Positions 7,928-14,761 of a stretch of 25,102 bases of DNA are shown in pieces. The position numbers and the translations under genes are program-made. The DNA is taken from positions 1-25,102 of the forward strand of contig DIUO01000037.1 of assembly GCA_002422365.1 (NCBI GenBank). The letters run 5' to 3'. Under the pieces are notes generated by a model, which did not search any database, had not been told where the DNA came from, and saw nothing but the letters and a program-made list of their open reading frames with translations. The DNA comes from Proteobacteria bacterium UBA6156. GTDB lineage: Bacteria > Pseudomonadota > Alphaproteobacteria > UBA2136 > UBA6156. Every line of letters starts with the position of its first letter. Position 1 is the stretch's first letter.

Positions 7928-8459
7928 CGATGTGTTTTATGAGCGGATTGTGGCGGGGAGTTTGAAGGGTCGGAAGATTGTTCTGCCCAAGAATGAAGGT
8001 GTTCGGCCGAGCAAAAACCGCGTGCGGCAGGCGGTTTTTAATCTGCTGGGGGCGCGGTTGGACTGGGAAGGTTTGGTGGTGGCCGACCTGTTTTGCGGCA
8101 GCGGGGCGTGGGGGCTAGAGGCCGCCAGCCGGGGCGCAGCCAAGGTGATTTTGGTGGATTTGGACGAGCGTGCGGCAGCGCAGAATGTTCGGGATTTGGC
8201 TGTGGGTAATGTAAAGGTGGTGGGGGCCGATGTGCGCCGTTGGGCGCCCCCTGCCCTGCTGGATGTGGTGCTGCTGGACCCCCCCTATGGCAAAGGATTG
8301 GCGCAGGATGCGCTGGCGCGGGCGGGGCAGATTGGCAAGGCGGGCAGTTGGTGGTGCATAGAGACCGGGCGGGATGAGGACTTGGTGTGGGAAGGGTTTG
8401 AGGATGTGGACTTCCGCGATTATGGCGGGAGCCGGGTTTGGGTGGGGCGGCGGATATAG
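7920..8459 (+). CDS. rsmD: 16S rRNA (guanine-966-N2)-methyltransferase RsmD
   Basis: Methylates G966 in the 30S head using S-adenosylmethionine. The 179-residue protein has the family start RIVAGSLKGRKIVLP, RPSKNRVRQAVFNLL, the SAM-binding loop DLFCGSGAWGLEAASRGA (56-73) and the catalytic DPPY (120-123). It begins with GTG at 7920 inside the end of rluB. GAAGGA lies about 9 nt upstream. The stop TAG is also the first bases of a heptamer repeat. Confidence 0.93.
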   Translation: MANDVFYERIVAGSLKGRKIVLPKNEGVRPSKNRVRQAVFNLLGARLDWEGLVVADLFCGSGAWGLEAASRGAAKVILVDLDERAAAQNVRDLAVGNVKVVGADVRRWAPPALLDVVLLDPPYGKGLAQDALARAGQIGKAGSWWCIETGRDEDLVWEGFEDVDFRDYGGSRVWVGRRI

Positions 8460-8481
8460 GGATTAGGGATTAGGGATTAGG
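8457..8481. repeat. Heptanucleotide tandem repeat TAGGGAT
   Basis: Three exact copies of TAGGGAT (8457-8477) plus TAGG. The first copy contains the rsmD stop codon. Because the period is 7, TAG falls successively in all three plus-strand frames. Two related G-rich heptamer arrays occur inside mutL (9606-9647, 9686-9720). Confidence 0.85.
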
Positions 8482-8482
8482 A

Positions 8483-8511
8483 ACGCCGCCCTATTGGGGC
8501 GGCGTCCTTTC
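8483..8511 (+). terminator. Intrinsic terminator after rluB-rsmD
   Basis: Nine-pair stem ACGCCGCCC (8483-8491) with GGGCGGCGT (8497-8505), loop TATTG, then CCTTTCT. The T run is modest. Confidence 0.65.
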
Positions 8512-8529
8512 TCGTTGGGTCGGCGACGA

Positions 8530-8691
8530 TCAGGTCGTGGCCGGGCGGCGTTCCGCGACCTGGACGGAGCGGGGTTCGTCGTAGGAGGGCTCGCGGCGCT
8601 CAGCCACAGGGCCTTCGTCGTTCATCCGGTGCAGGTCGGGATCGTCGTGAAAATTCGTGGTAGAAATGGGAGTGGTATTGCTCTGCCTCAT
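8530..8691 (-). CDS. Small hydrophilic hypothetical protein, 53 residues
   Basis: Not recognised. The start at 8691 (MRQSNTTPISTTNFHDD) is supported by AGAGGAGG about 6 nt upstream, one of the strongest ribosome sites in the window. The product is polar and charged with many Glu, Arg, Asp and Pro, with no signal peptide or membrane segment, so it is probably disordered (NDEGPVAERREP repeated loosely as VQVAERRPATT). A TTGACC promoter-like sequence lies upstream. Its shortness leaves open that it is a leader or chance frame. The ribosome site is the main argument for it. Confidence 0.5.
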   Translation of the reverse strand: MRQSNTTPISTTNFHDDPDLHRMNDEGPVAERREPSYDEPRSVQVAERRPATT

Positions 8692-8723
8692 GGTTTCCTC
8701 CTCTGAGTGCATATAGCTTGAGA

Positions 8724-8752
8724 TTGCTACGCCTGTCCTAAATAGGGGTCAA
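8724..8752 (-). promoter_or_regulatory. Candidate promoter of the 53-residue ORF
   Basis: Minus-strand TTGACC (8752-8747) and TAGCAA (8729-8724) with a 17-bp spacer, 32 bp before the ATG at 8691. The -35 is good and the -10 is poor. Confidence 0.35.
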
Positions 8753-8895
8753 GCGCAAGCGGTACGGTGCAACAAAGGGGGTGCCTGCCCCTGTGGCAGA
8801 GATGTTCACAACGAATTTAAAGCTAATTAAAGAAACACAAATTGATACTCTGATAGTGCTTATATTTGCAGGAAGTGCCGCACAACGGTAGGGGT

Positions 8896-8957
8896 TGCGC
8901 CGGCTCGGTGCTTTTCGCGAAAAATGGGATTTTTCGGAAAAGCATCCGGCTGGCGCG
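8896..8957. repeat. Long near-perfect inverted repeat (hairpin) downstream of mutL
   Basis: The arms pair from 8896-8925 with 8929-8957 around a GGG loop. The inner part, 8910-8925 with 8929-8943, is perfect apart from one unpaired C. The outer part has G-U pairs and one C-C mismatch. The stem has about 28 pairs. It is AT-rich at the tip (GCGAAAAAT / ATTTTTCG) and GC-rich at the base. It lies 72 bp past the mutL stop on the minus strand and has no adjacent T run, so it could be a terminator or processing element, or a palindromic repeat. Confidence 0.75.
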
Positions 8958-9028
8958 GTGCTTCCCTCTTCATTCTGGCATTCCGTAGTGAGATTGTTGG
9001 TCTTCCGCACTAAAGCTGTTGCTTATTC

Positions 9029-10807
9029 CTAACGGCGGGCGAAGAGTTTCTCGAGTTCGGCTTGCGAAATGGCGATGACGGTGGGGCGACCGTGGTTGCA
9101 GGTGAGGCTGGCGGGGGTGGATTCCATCTGGCGGAGGATGGCGTTTTGTTCGGCCAGCGATAAGCGGCGGTGGGCGCGGATGCTGTGGTGGCAGGCGATG
9201 GTGGCCAGTACATGCTCCAGGCGGCTGTTGAGGGTGGTGCGGGGGGAGAGGGATTGGAGGTCGTGGAGGATATCGTGCACAAGCGGGGTGGGGTTGGACT
9301 CGCCCAGCAGTTGGGGGATGGCGGTGACGGCGACGGCGGTGGGGGAGTAGCTCTCCAGCTCTAGGCCGAACTTTTGCAGTTCTTCGGCGTGGGCCAGCAG
9401 CAGTTGAGCCTCGGCGGGGGTGCAGCTGAACACCACCGGCAGCAGCAGGGCCTGGGCGGCAATGCGGCCTGCGGTGAATTGGGTTTTGAGGTTCTCGTAG
9501 ACGAGGCGTTCGTGGGCGGCGTGTTGGTCTATGACCACCAGGGCACCTTCGGCGTTCTCGGCCACAATATAGGTGTTGGCGATTTGGCCGAGGGCGGCGC
9601 CGAGCGGGTGTTGGGTGTTGGGCGTTGGGCTTTGGGGTTCGGGTTCTTCGCCTTTGAGAAGTTTTTGGGGCGGGAGATGCAAAGCGGGCATCGAGTATCG
9701 GGTGTCGGGTATCGGGTTGGGGTTTGAAAATGTGGGTTGATAGGCGGGCTGGAAACTGGGGGCGGAGATGGGGTTAGCGGGCGCGCCACGGCTGGGGAGG
9801 GTGTGGTTGAGCGTGTGGCTGAGGGCTTGGTGCACGGCGGCGAAAACCAGCCCGTAGAGCTCCGACGGTTGGTGGAAGCGAACTTCGGACTTGGCGGGGT
9901 GGACGTTGACGTCGACGGCGTCGGTGGGGACGGTGAGGAATAGCACGGCTAGGGGATGGCGGCCTGCGGGGAGTTTATCGCCGTAGGCGTTTTTGAGGGC
10001 GGCTTGGAGGGAACGGTCTTTGATGGGGCGGCCATTGACGAACAGGAACTGTTTGGTGGCGTTGCCTGCGTGCAGGGTGGGGCCGCTGATGAAGCCGTGC
10101 AGGGCCATGCCGAGGGCGGATTTTTCCGCCGCTACCGGCAGGGCGTTTTGGGCGAAGTCGTCTCCTAGCACCGGGCCCAGGCGGGTGGCGTGGGCTTGGA
10201 AGAAGTCTCCTTGTGCGGCGGGGACGTGCCAGGTTTCGGTGCCGTCTTCTTCTACCGTGATTTGCACATGCGGGTGGGCGAGGATGAGGTTTTTGAGGAC
10301 GGCTTCGATGGCCAGAGCCTCGGCCCGGACGGACTTGAGGAATTTGCGGCGGGCGGGGGTGGCGTAGAAGAGGTCGGCGACTTCTATCCGCGTGCCCGGC
10401 GGGTGGGCGGCGGGGGCAAGCTCGCCTTGCGAGGTGATGCACCAGGCCTCGCTCTGCCCCTGCGGGCGGCTGGTGAGCTTGAGCCGGGAGACAGAGGCGA
10501 TGCTGGGGAGAGCCTCGCCGCGAAAGCCGAAGGTGTGGATGTTGAAGAGGTCTTCCGTGCTGGCGATTTTGCTGGTGGCGTGGCGGGCGATGGCGAGGGG
10601 GAGTTCGTCTTTCGGGATGCCGCCGCCGTTGTCGGTCAGGATGAGGTTGATCAAACCTGCGCCGGTGAGCTCTAACCGGAGGCTGGTAGCGCCTGCGTCC
10701 AGCGCATTCTCCGTGAGTTCCTTCACGACCGAGGCCGGGCGGTCGACGACTTCGCCTGCCGCGATTTGGTTGGCGAGGGTTTCTGGTAGGAGTTGGATTT
10801 TGCGCAT
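9029..10807 (-). CDS. mutL: DNA mismatch repair protein MutL, endonuclease type
   Basis: Couples mismatch recognition by MutS to strand removal. The 592-residue protein has the N-terminal GHKL ATPase motifs (NALDAGA, DNGGGIP, FGFRGEAL), NVHPAKSEVRF, a linker, and a C-terminal dimerisation/nuclease domain. DQHAAHERLVYE fits the DQHA(X)2E(X)4E metal motif, and ACHHSIRAHRRL and CNHGRP fit the other nuclease-domain motifs. It is therefore a self-nicking MutL, as expected without MutH. The start at 10807 (MRKIQLLPETLANQ) matches family N-termini. An ATG at 10822 adds five residues, and neither has a clear ribosome site. The linker contains two heptamer-repeat tracts. Its upstream region is shared with the toxin-antitoxin pair. 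Confidence 0.96.
   Translation of the reverse strand: MRKIQLLPETLANQIAAGEVVDRPASVVKELTENALDAGATSLRLELTGAGLINLILTDNGGGIPKDELPLAIARHATSKIASTEDLFNIHTFGFRGEALPSIASVSRLKLTSRPQGQSEAWCITSQGELAPAAHPPGTRIEVADLFYATPARRKFLKSVRAEALAIEAVLKNLILAHPHVQITVEEDGTETWHVPAAQGDFFQAHATRLGPVLGDDFAQNALPVAAEKSALGMALHGFISGPTLHAGNATKQFLFVNGRPIKDRSLQAALKNAYGDKLPAGRHPLAVLFLTVPTDAVDVNVHPAKSEVRFHQPSELYGLVFAAVHQALSHTLNHTLPSRGAPANPISAPSFQPAYQPTFSNPNPIPDTRYSMPALHLPPQKLLKGEEPEPQSPTPNTQHPLGAALGQIANTYIVAENAEGALVVIDQHAAHERLVYENLKTQFTAGRIAAQALLLPVVFSCTPAEAQLLLAHAEELQKFGLELESYSPTAVAVTAIPQLLGESNPTPLVHDILHDLQSLSPRTTLNSRLEHVLATIACHHSIRAHRRLSLAEQNAILRQMESTPASLTCNHGRPTVIAISQAELEKLFARR
9606..9647. repeat. Period-7 G-rich repeat inside the mutL linker
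   Basis: Six consecutive 7-bp units on the plus strand: GGGTGTT, GGGTGTT, GGGCGTT, GGGCTTT, GGGGTTC, GGGTTCT. Read in the mutL frame they give the SPTPNTQHP part of the interdomain linker. Confidence 0.75.
9686..9720. repeat. Second period-7 repeat inside the mutL linker
   Basis: Five 7-bp units on the plus strand: GGGCATC, GAGTATC, GGGTGTC, GGGTATC, GGGTTGG. They encode the PIPDTRYSMPA part of the linker on the minus strand. Confidence 0.7.
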
Positions 10808-10841
10808 GCGGGGTTTTAGCATGTCAGGGGATAATTTGCAC

Positions 10842-10876
10842 TTGACTGTATAAGTTACATGTGTAACAAGTGTAAC
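10842..10876 (+). promoter_or_regulatory. Probable autoregulatory operator-promoter between mutL and the toxin-antitoxin genes
   Basis: The interrupted palindrome GTTACA-TG-TGTAAC (10854-10867) is followed by another TGTAAC (10871-10876). A possible plus-strand promoter, TTGACT (10842) and TAACAA (10864), spaced 16 bp, overlaps it. On the minus strand TTACAC and TTATAC, also spaced 16 bp, overlap the same bases and point towards mutL. Ribbon-helix-helix antitoxins normally repress their own promoter by binding such repeated half-sites. Confidence 0.55.
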
Positions 10877-10894
10877 ACAAAGAAAGAGCCGATA

Positions 10895-11143
10895 ATGAAA
10901 CCCAGACAAGAACGAGGCAATGGCACCGCTGTGGTGCGCATACCCAAGGAGCTGGATGACTGGCTAACCGAAGTGGCGCAGGAAACCGGACGCACAAAAA
11001 CCTATTATGTAACCGCTGCCCTTGAGCAAATGCTGGAGGATATGCTGGATGGTGAAATGGCACTGAAAGCTGAACGTGAAAGCGAAGGCATGCCCCGTAT
11101 TAAACTTGAAGATCTGGCAAAAAAACTTGGCTTGGACATTTGA
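10895..11143 (+). CDS. Ribbon-helix-helix antitoxin, RelB/ParD-like
   Basis: Antitoxin that neutralises the toxin encoded next and represses the pair. The 82-residue protein has an N-terminal ribbon-helix-helix DNA-binding domain (GTAVVRIPKELDDWLTEVAQE, then TGRTKTYYVTAALEQMLED), and a charged C-terminal part (residues 52-82) expected to wrap the toxin. I start it at 10895 (MKPRQERGNG) because the family begins its beta-strand shortly after. An upstream in-frame ATG lies inside the operator. Its last 17 bases overlap the toxin frame, which suggests coupled translation. No gene symbol is given because several antitoxin families share this form. Confidence 0.88.
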   Translation: MKPRQERGNGTAVVRIPKELDDWLTEVAQETGRTKTYYVTAALEQMLEDMLDGEMALKAERESEGMPRIKLEDLAKKLGLDI

Positions 11144-11399
11144 ATTCACGGCTTCGGCTGAAAAACACCTGAAAGATTTGCCCAGTGAGGCCCAAACGCG
11201 CATTTTGAAATATTTGTACCGCACTGTGGCTCATCATCCCAACCCGAAAAGTCTTGCCAAAGCTCTTCAAGGTACGCGCTATGAGGGACAGTTTCGATTT
11301 CGGGTGGGCGATTATCGTGTCATCTGCCGCTTTGAGGACCAAGTTATGGTTATTGTGGTGCTGAACCTAGGGCACAGAAGCCGGATTTATTTGCGCTAA
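11127..11399 (+). CDS. relE: RelE/ParE-superfamily toxin
   Basis: Small ribosome-dependent mRNA interferase, or at least a member of that fold. The 90-residue protein starts with TTG at 11127 (MAWTFEFTASAEKHLKDLP), matching the usual (M)AWxIEFxxxAxKxLxKL start. The C-terminal core has RFRVGDYRVICRFE and VLNLGHRSRIYL, which hold the Arg, His/Arg and Tyr expected of active RelE enzymes. RelE is therefore favoured over ParE, which lacks them. The non-ATG start and the overlap with the antitoxin would keep toxin synthesis below antitoxin synthesis. It is convergent with ftsY, with 3 bp between the stop codons and no terminator visible. Confidence 0.9.
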   Translation: MAWTFEFTASAEKHLKDLPSEAQTRILKYLYRTVAHHPNPKSLAKALQGTRYEGQFRFRVGDYRVICRFEDQVMVIVVLNLGHRSRIYLR

Positions 11400-11402
11400 A
11401 AA

Positions 11403-12356
11403 CTATTCCAGCCCGACGAGGGCGTTGGCGAAGGCTTGGGGGTTGAAGGGGCCGAGGTCGTCGAGGGTTTCGCCTACCCCGAGGGCGACGACTGGGAGAG
11501 GGCCGTTGGCGGTAAAATTCTGGGCGGCGAGAGCGAGGAGGAAACCTGCTTTGGCGGTGCCATCCAGCTTGGTGACGATGAGGCCGGTGAGCGGGATTTG
11601 CTTATGGAATTCGGCGACTTGGGGGATGGTGGATTGGCCGAGAGTGGCATCGAGCACCAGCAGAGTGTGGTGGGGGGCGGAGGCGTCCAGCTTTTGGATG
11701 ACGCGGGTGAGTTTGGGGAGTTCGGCCAGGAGGTCTTGGCGGTTGGCCAGGCGGCCTGCGGTGTCGATGAGGACGATGTCGGCGTGTTCGGTTTGTGCAT
11801 GCTCGAGTGCGGCGTAGGCAACGGCGGCGCTGTCGGCGCCTTCTTTGGCGGGGGGGACAATCGTTACTTTGCCCTTGGTGGCGGCGCGGTCTGTCCAGAC
11901 CTTCAGTTGCTGCACGGCGGCGGCGCGGAAGGTGTCGGCGGCGGCGACAACCACGTGCTTCCCCTGCCCGGCCCACTGGGCTGCCAGTTTGCCGATGGTG
12001 GTGGTTTTGCCCGCACCGTTGACGCCTGCCACCAGAATGACGGTGGGGCTGGCCGGGAATGTGAGAGGTTGCGCCAAGGGTTGCAGGCGGGCGGCGATGA
12101 GAGTGGCGAGGGTTTGCTTGAGGGCGTCTTCGGTGAGAGGGTCGGGAAGTTTGGACTTTTTAAGGTCTTTCAGCAGCGCCTGGGCGACGGGGAGTGAGGT
12201 GTCGGCGGCGATGAGGGCTTCTTCGAGGTCTTCTAACGTGGCGTCGTCCAGCTTGGCAGCCAGGCCGAGCGATTGGCCGACGGCTTGCTTGATGCCCTCG
12301 GTGACCGAGGCGGCCGACTTGGTGAGGCCGGATGTGATACGCGAAAACCATGACAT
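11403..12356 (-). CDS. ftsY: Signal recognition particle receptor FtsY
   Basis: Membrane-associated GTPase that docks the SRP-ribosome complex at the translocon. The 317-residue protein has the N and G domains: P-loop GVNGAGKTTT (111-120), DTFRAAA (141-147), DTAGR (198-202), TKLDGTAKAG (262-271). It lacks a long acidic A domain. The short N-terminal segment (MSWFSRITSGLTKSA) could provide the amphipathic membrane-binding helix, as in minimal FtsY. The I-box reads DATLGQSTIPQ where DATTGQNALNQ is common. It starts 10 bp after the stop of the upstream membrane-protein gene, so the two are probably cotranscribed. Confidence 0.97.
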   Translation of the reverse strand: MSWFSRITSGLTKSAASVTEGIKQAVGQSLGLAAKLDDATLEDLEEALIAADTSLPVAQALLKDLKKSKLPDPLTEDALKQTLATLIAARLQPLAQPLTFPASPTVILVAGVNGAGKTTTIGKLAAQWAGQGKHVVVAAADTFRAAAVQQLKVWTDRAATKGKVTIVPPAKEGADSAAVAYAALEHAQTEHADIVLIDTAGRLANRQDLLAELPKLTRVIQKLDASAPHHTLLVLDATLGQSTIPQVAEFHKQIPLTGLIVTKLDGTAKAGFLLALAAQNFTANGPLPVVALGVGETLDDLGPFNPQAFANALVGLE

Positions 12357-12366
12357 GGTTGCGTGT

Positions 12367-13281
12367 TTACTCTATTTGCAGGGGCGTGGGAAGGGTGGGC
12401 AGGCTTTGTTGCCAAGCGGCTAGGACCTGAGATTGCAGGTGGGAGGTTTGGGCGTTTTGCAGCTGCATGGCCACCACCGGGCCGGTGAGCCACAAGGCCA
12501 CGGCTGGCAAGGCAAACAGAAACGCATAGGCATAGTGCCGGTGGCGGCAGGCCGAGAGAAACGCCAACGTGAACAAACACCAGATGATGAGCACCGCCAC
12601 CCCCTGCCCCATGTGGCCCGCATACATGTGCCCCAAGCCCGGCATAACCACCCCCATGGCGCCTGCCAAAGCCACCTTTTGCTGCTGAGTGGCACGGAGG
12701 GCGCGAAGCTGGGATTGGAGACTTTCGGCTTGCGGCAGGCCAAAGGTTTGCTGAACCTGGCCCTTAGCCTGCGCCTGAAGGCCGACATTGTGCAGCAGCG
12801 CGGCCTGGGTGTAGGGGCTTTGCGGGAACAGCGTTTGCAGGCGGGCCAGGGCCAAAGCGGCGGCGGGGGCGTTGCTGCCGGTAGCCATACGGTGCAGCAG
12901 CCACGGCAGAGCGGGGTGGGTGGGAGAGGTATCTTCCAGCCGCGTGGCCAGCGCCTGCGCCACGCTGATGTTACCCAGAACCAGATGCAGGCGGGCGGCG
13001 TGGGCTAGGGCGGCGGCGCGGTCGTTTCCGTGCGATTTACGGGCGATGCGCTGCCATTCGGATGCGGCGGCGCGGAGGTCTCCCATCTCTTCGAGGTCGG
13101 TGGCGAAGGTGGTGTCGGGGAGTTCTTCCGAAGCGATGCCTGCGGGGGCGCCGAGGGGGATGAGGGAGGGTGCGGCGGCGCCATCTAGCGGGCCCACAGT
13201 AACTGCATGGGCCAGCCCAGACAGCCCCGGAACCGACAGGCTGAATGCGAGGAGGATTATTAATATTTTGGCCCGCAGCAT
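12367..13281 (-). CDS. Secreted/membrane helical-repeat protein with TM2-like C-terminus
   Basis: Function unknown. From the ATG at 13281 the product has 304 residues. It begins with a signal peptide (MLRAKILIILLAFSLSVPG, probable cut after GLAHA), then an alpha-helical region of about 130 residues resembling tetratricopeptide repeats (DLRAAASEWQRIARKSHG, AALAHAARLHLVLGNISVA, LARLQTLFPQSPYTQAALL). A TM2-like motif follows (VMPGLGHMYAGHMGQGV) with two hydrophobic segments (LIIWCLFTLAFLSA and FLFALPAVALWLTGPVVAM). A longer frame to 13317 overlaps the promoter. The gene heads the ftsY transcription unit and faces ffh, a suggestive but unproven link to protein targeting. The start codon has no ribosome site at normal distance. 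Confidence 0.8.
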   Translation of the reverse strand: MLRAKILIILLAFSLSVPGLSGLAHAVTVGPLDGAAAPSLIPLGAPAGIASEELPDTTFATDLEEMGDLRAAASEWQRIARKSHGNDRAAALAHAARLHLVLGNISVAQALATRLEDTSPTHPALPWLLHRMATGSNAPAAALALARLQTLFPQSPYTQAALLHNVGLQAQAKGQVQQTFGLPQAESLQSQLRALRATQQQKVALAGAMGVVMPGLGHMYAGHMGQGVAVLIIWCLFTLAFLSACRHRHYAYAFLFALPAVALWLTGPVVAMQLQNAQTSHLQSQVLAAWQQSLPTLPTPLQIE

Positions 13282-13288
13282 AGCAATG

Positions 13289-13317
13289 GTTATACCTTTG
13301 TGAGTGCAATGCGGCAA
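13289..13317 (-). promoter_or_regulatory. Candidate promoter of the helical-repeat protein/ftsY unit
   Basis: Minus-strand TTGCCG (13317-13312) and TATAAC (13294-13289) with a 17-bp spacer. Only 7 bases separate the -10 from the ATG at 13281, so transcription would start at or next to the start codon. The 13-mer CAAAGGTATAACC here recurs upstream of the exported-protein gene that starts at 24398. Confidence 0.5.
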
Positions 13318-13374
13318 GGGATTGCTGGACGGAATGTTCCGAACTTGCTAGGAGAAATGTGTTAGGAGATTGGC

Positions 13375-14706
13375 ATGTTGGAATTTATTCAGGAAAAGCT
13401 GGGGCGGGCGATGGCGTCTCTCTCTGGCAAGGGGTTGCTGACCGAAGCCGATGTGGACGCTGCGCTGCGCGAGTTGCGCGTGAGCCTGCTGGAAGCCGAC
13501 GTGGCGCTACCCGCGATTAAGCACCTGATGGCCAACGTGCGTGAGCGCGCAGTGGGCGAAGCGGTGCTGCGCGGTGCCAACCCCGGCCAGCTGGTGGTGA
13601 AAATTGTGTATGACGCGCTAGTGGAGCTGCTGGGGACCGAGACGCCGCTGGAGCTGAAAGCCAGTCCGCCTGCGGTGATTTTGATGTGCGGGTTGCAGGG
13701 CGGGGGCAAAACCACCACCAGCGGCAAGCTGGCGAAGTGGTTGCAGGAGACCCAGAAAAAAAGCGTGATGCTGGCGAGTTTGGATGTGTATCGGCCTGCG
13801 GCGATTGAGCAATTGGCGATATTGGCGGACAAGACCGGGGCACAGAGTTTTGGGCATGAAAGTACCGACGTGATGGTGCGTGCCAAAGCCGCTATGGCAG
13901 AGGCCAAAAAACGGAGTGTGGACGTGCTGATTTTGGACACCGCCGGGCGCTTGGCGGTGGATGAAACCCTGATGGCCGAACTGGTGGCGGTGCGCGACCT
14001 GGTGAAGCCCACCGCCAGCCTGCTGGTGGCCGATGGCCAAACCGGGCAAGTGGCGGTGGAGGTGGCGAAGGCCTTCCATGACCAGATTAACCTAACCGGG
14101 CTGGTGCTGACGCGGATGGATGGCGATGCGCGAGGAGGGGCAGCCCTGAGCATGCGGCACGTGACCGGTGTGCCGATTGTGTTTTTGGGGATGGGTGAGC
14201 AGGTGGGGGCGCTGGAGCCTTTCCGCCCCGAAGGCTTGGCCGGGCGCATTTTGGGCCAGGGCGACGTGGTGGCGCTGGTGGGCAAGTTGCAGGCGGCCGC
14301 CGCCAGCGAAGATGGCAGCAAGCTGGAAGAAAAAATGATGCAGGGCAAAGCCCTGGACATGAACGACCTGAAAAAGCAGATGCTGATGATGAAACGCATG
14401 GGCGGCATGAGCGGGTTGATGGACATGCTGCCGGGGATGGGAGCGCTGAAGGGGAAAATCGACCCCAGCAAGGTGGATGACAAAGTGATTGTGCGGCAGG
14501 TGGCGGTGATAGACAGCATGACCGCGCAGGAGCGCAAAACCCCGGCCATGCTGAACGCCAAGCGGCGCATACGCATTGCCAAAGGCTGCGGGCTGAGCGT
14601 GCACGACGTGAACAAAGTGGTGAAGATGCACGAGCAGATGAACCAGATGACGAAGATGATGAAATCGGGAAAGCTGGCGGCGATGATGAAGGGGATGAAG
14701 CGGTAG
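13375..14706 (+). CDS. ffh: Signal recognition particle GTPase Ffh (SRP54)
   Basis: Binds signal sequences on nascent chains together with 4.5S RNA and hands them to FtsY. The 443-residue protein has the N domain, the G domain with GLQGGGKTTT (106-115), DVYRP (137-141), DTAGR (188-192) and TRMDGDARGG (246-255), and a Met-rich M domain (KKQMLMMKRMGGMSGLM, MHEQMNQMTKMMK) ending MMKGMKR. The start at 13375 has TTAGGAGA 6 nt upstream. A second TAGGAGA lies 14 bp before that (13349-13355), and a short palindrome CGGAATGTTCCG lies at 13330-13341. It is divergent from the ftsY unit, so both GTPases of the pathway share one intergenic control region of about 90 bp. Confidence 0.98.
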   Translation: MLEFIQEKLGRAMASLSGKGLLTEADVDAALRELRVSLLEADVALPAIKHLMANVRERAVGEAVLRGANPGQLVVKIVYDALVELLGTETPLELKASPPAVILMCGLQGGGKTTTSGKLAKWLQETQKKSVMLASLDVYRPAAIEQLAILADKTGAQSFGHESTDVMVRAKAAMAEAKKRSVDVLILDTAGRLAVDETLMAELVAVRDLVKPTASLLVADGQTGQVAVEVAKAFHDQINLTGLVLTRMDGDARGGAALSMRHVTGVPIVFLGMGEQVGALEPFRPEGLAGRILGQGDVVALVGKLQAAAASEDGSKLEEKMMQGKALDMNDLKKQMLMMKRMGGMSGLMDMLPGMGALKGKIDPSKVDDKVIVRQVAVIDSMTAQERKTPAMLNAKRRIRIAKGCGLSVHDVNKVVKMHEQMNQMTKMMKSGKLAAMMKGMKR

Positions 14707-14713
14707 GCACGCG

Positions 14714-14741
14714 AAAGCCCCCGGCGCGAACCGGGGGCTTT
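14714..14741. terminator. Bidirectional hairpin terminator
   Basis: Eleven-pair stem AAAGCCCCCGG (14714-14724) with CCGGGGGCTTT (14731-14741), loop CGCGAA. It sits between ffh and a convergent minus-strand orphan gene and could serve both. The only T run is the TTT at the end of the stem. Confidence 0.75.
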
Positions 14742-14761
14742 GGTGATACCGCATGCAAGGC

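Larger units (their letters stand above)
8713..9028. other. Intergenic region with no gene, carrying a long hairpin
   Basis: Lies between the 53-residue ORF and the 3' end of mutL. The left half is AT-rich (AATTTAAAGCTAATTAAAG near 8815). The right half contains the imperfect hairpin listed separately. An open frame across it on the minus strand (8738-9010) has no ribosome site and looks non-coding. I see no RNA gene of a known family. Confidence 0.6.

Noticed and set aside
8738..9010. 90-codon minus-strand frame in the mutL-downstream gap
   Set aside because: No ribosome site, no domain, and it runs straight through the long hairpin.
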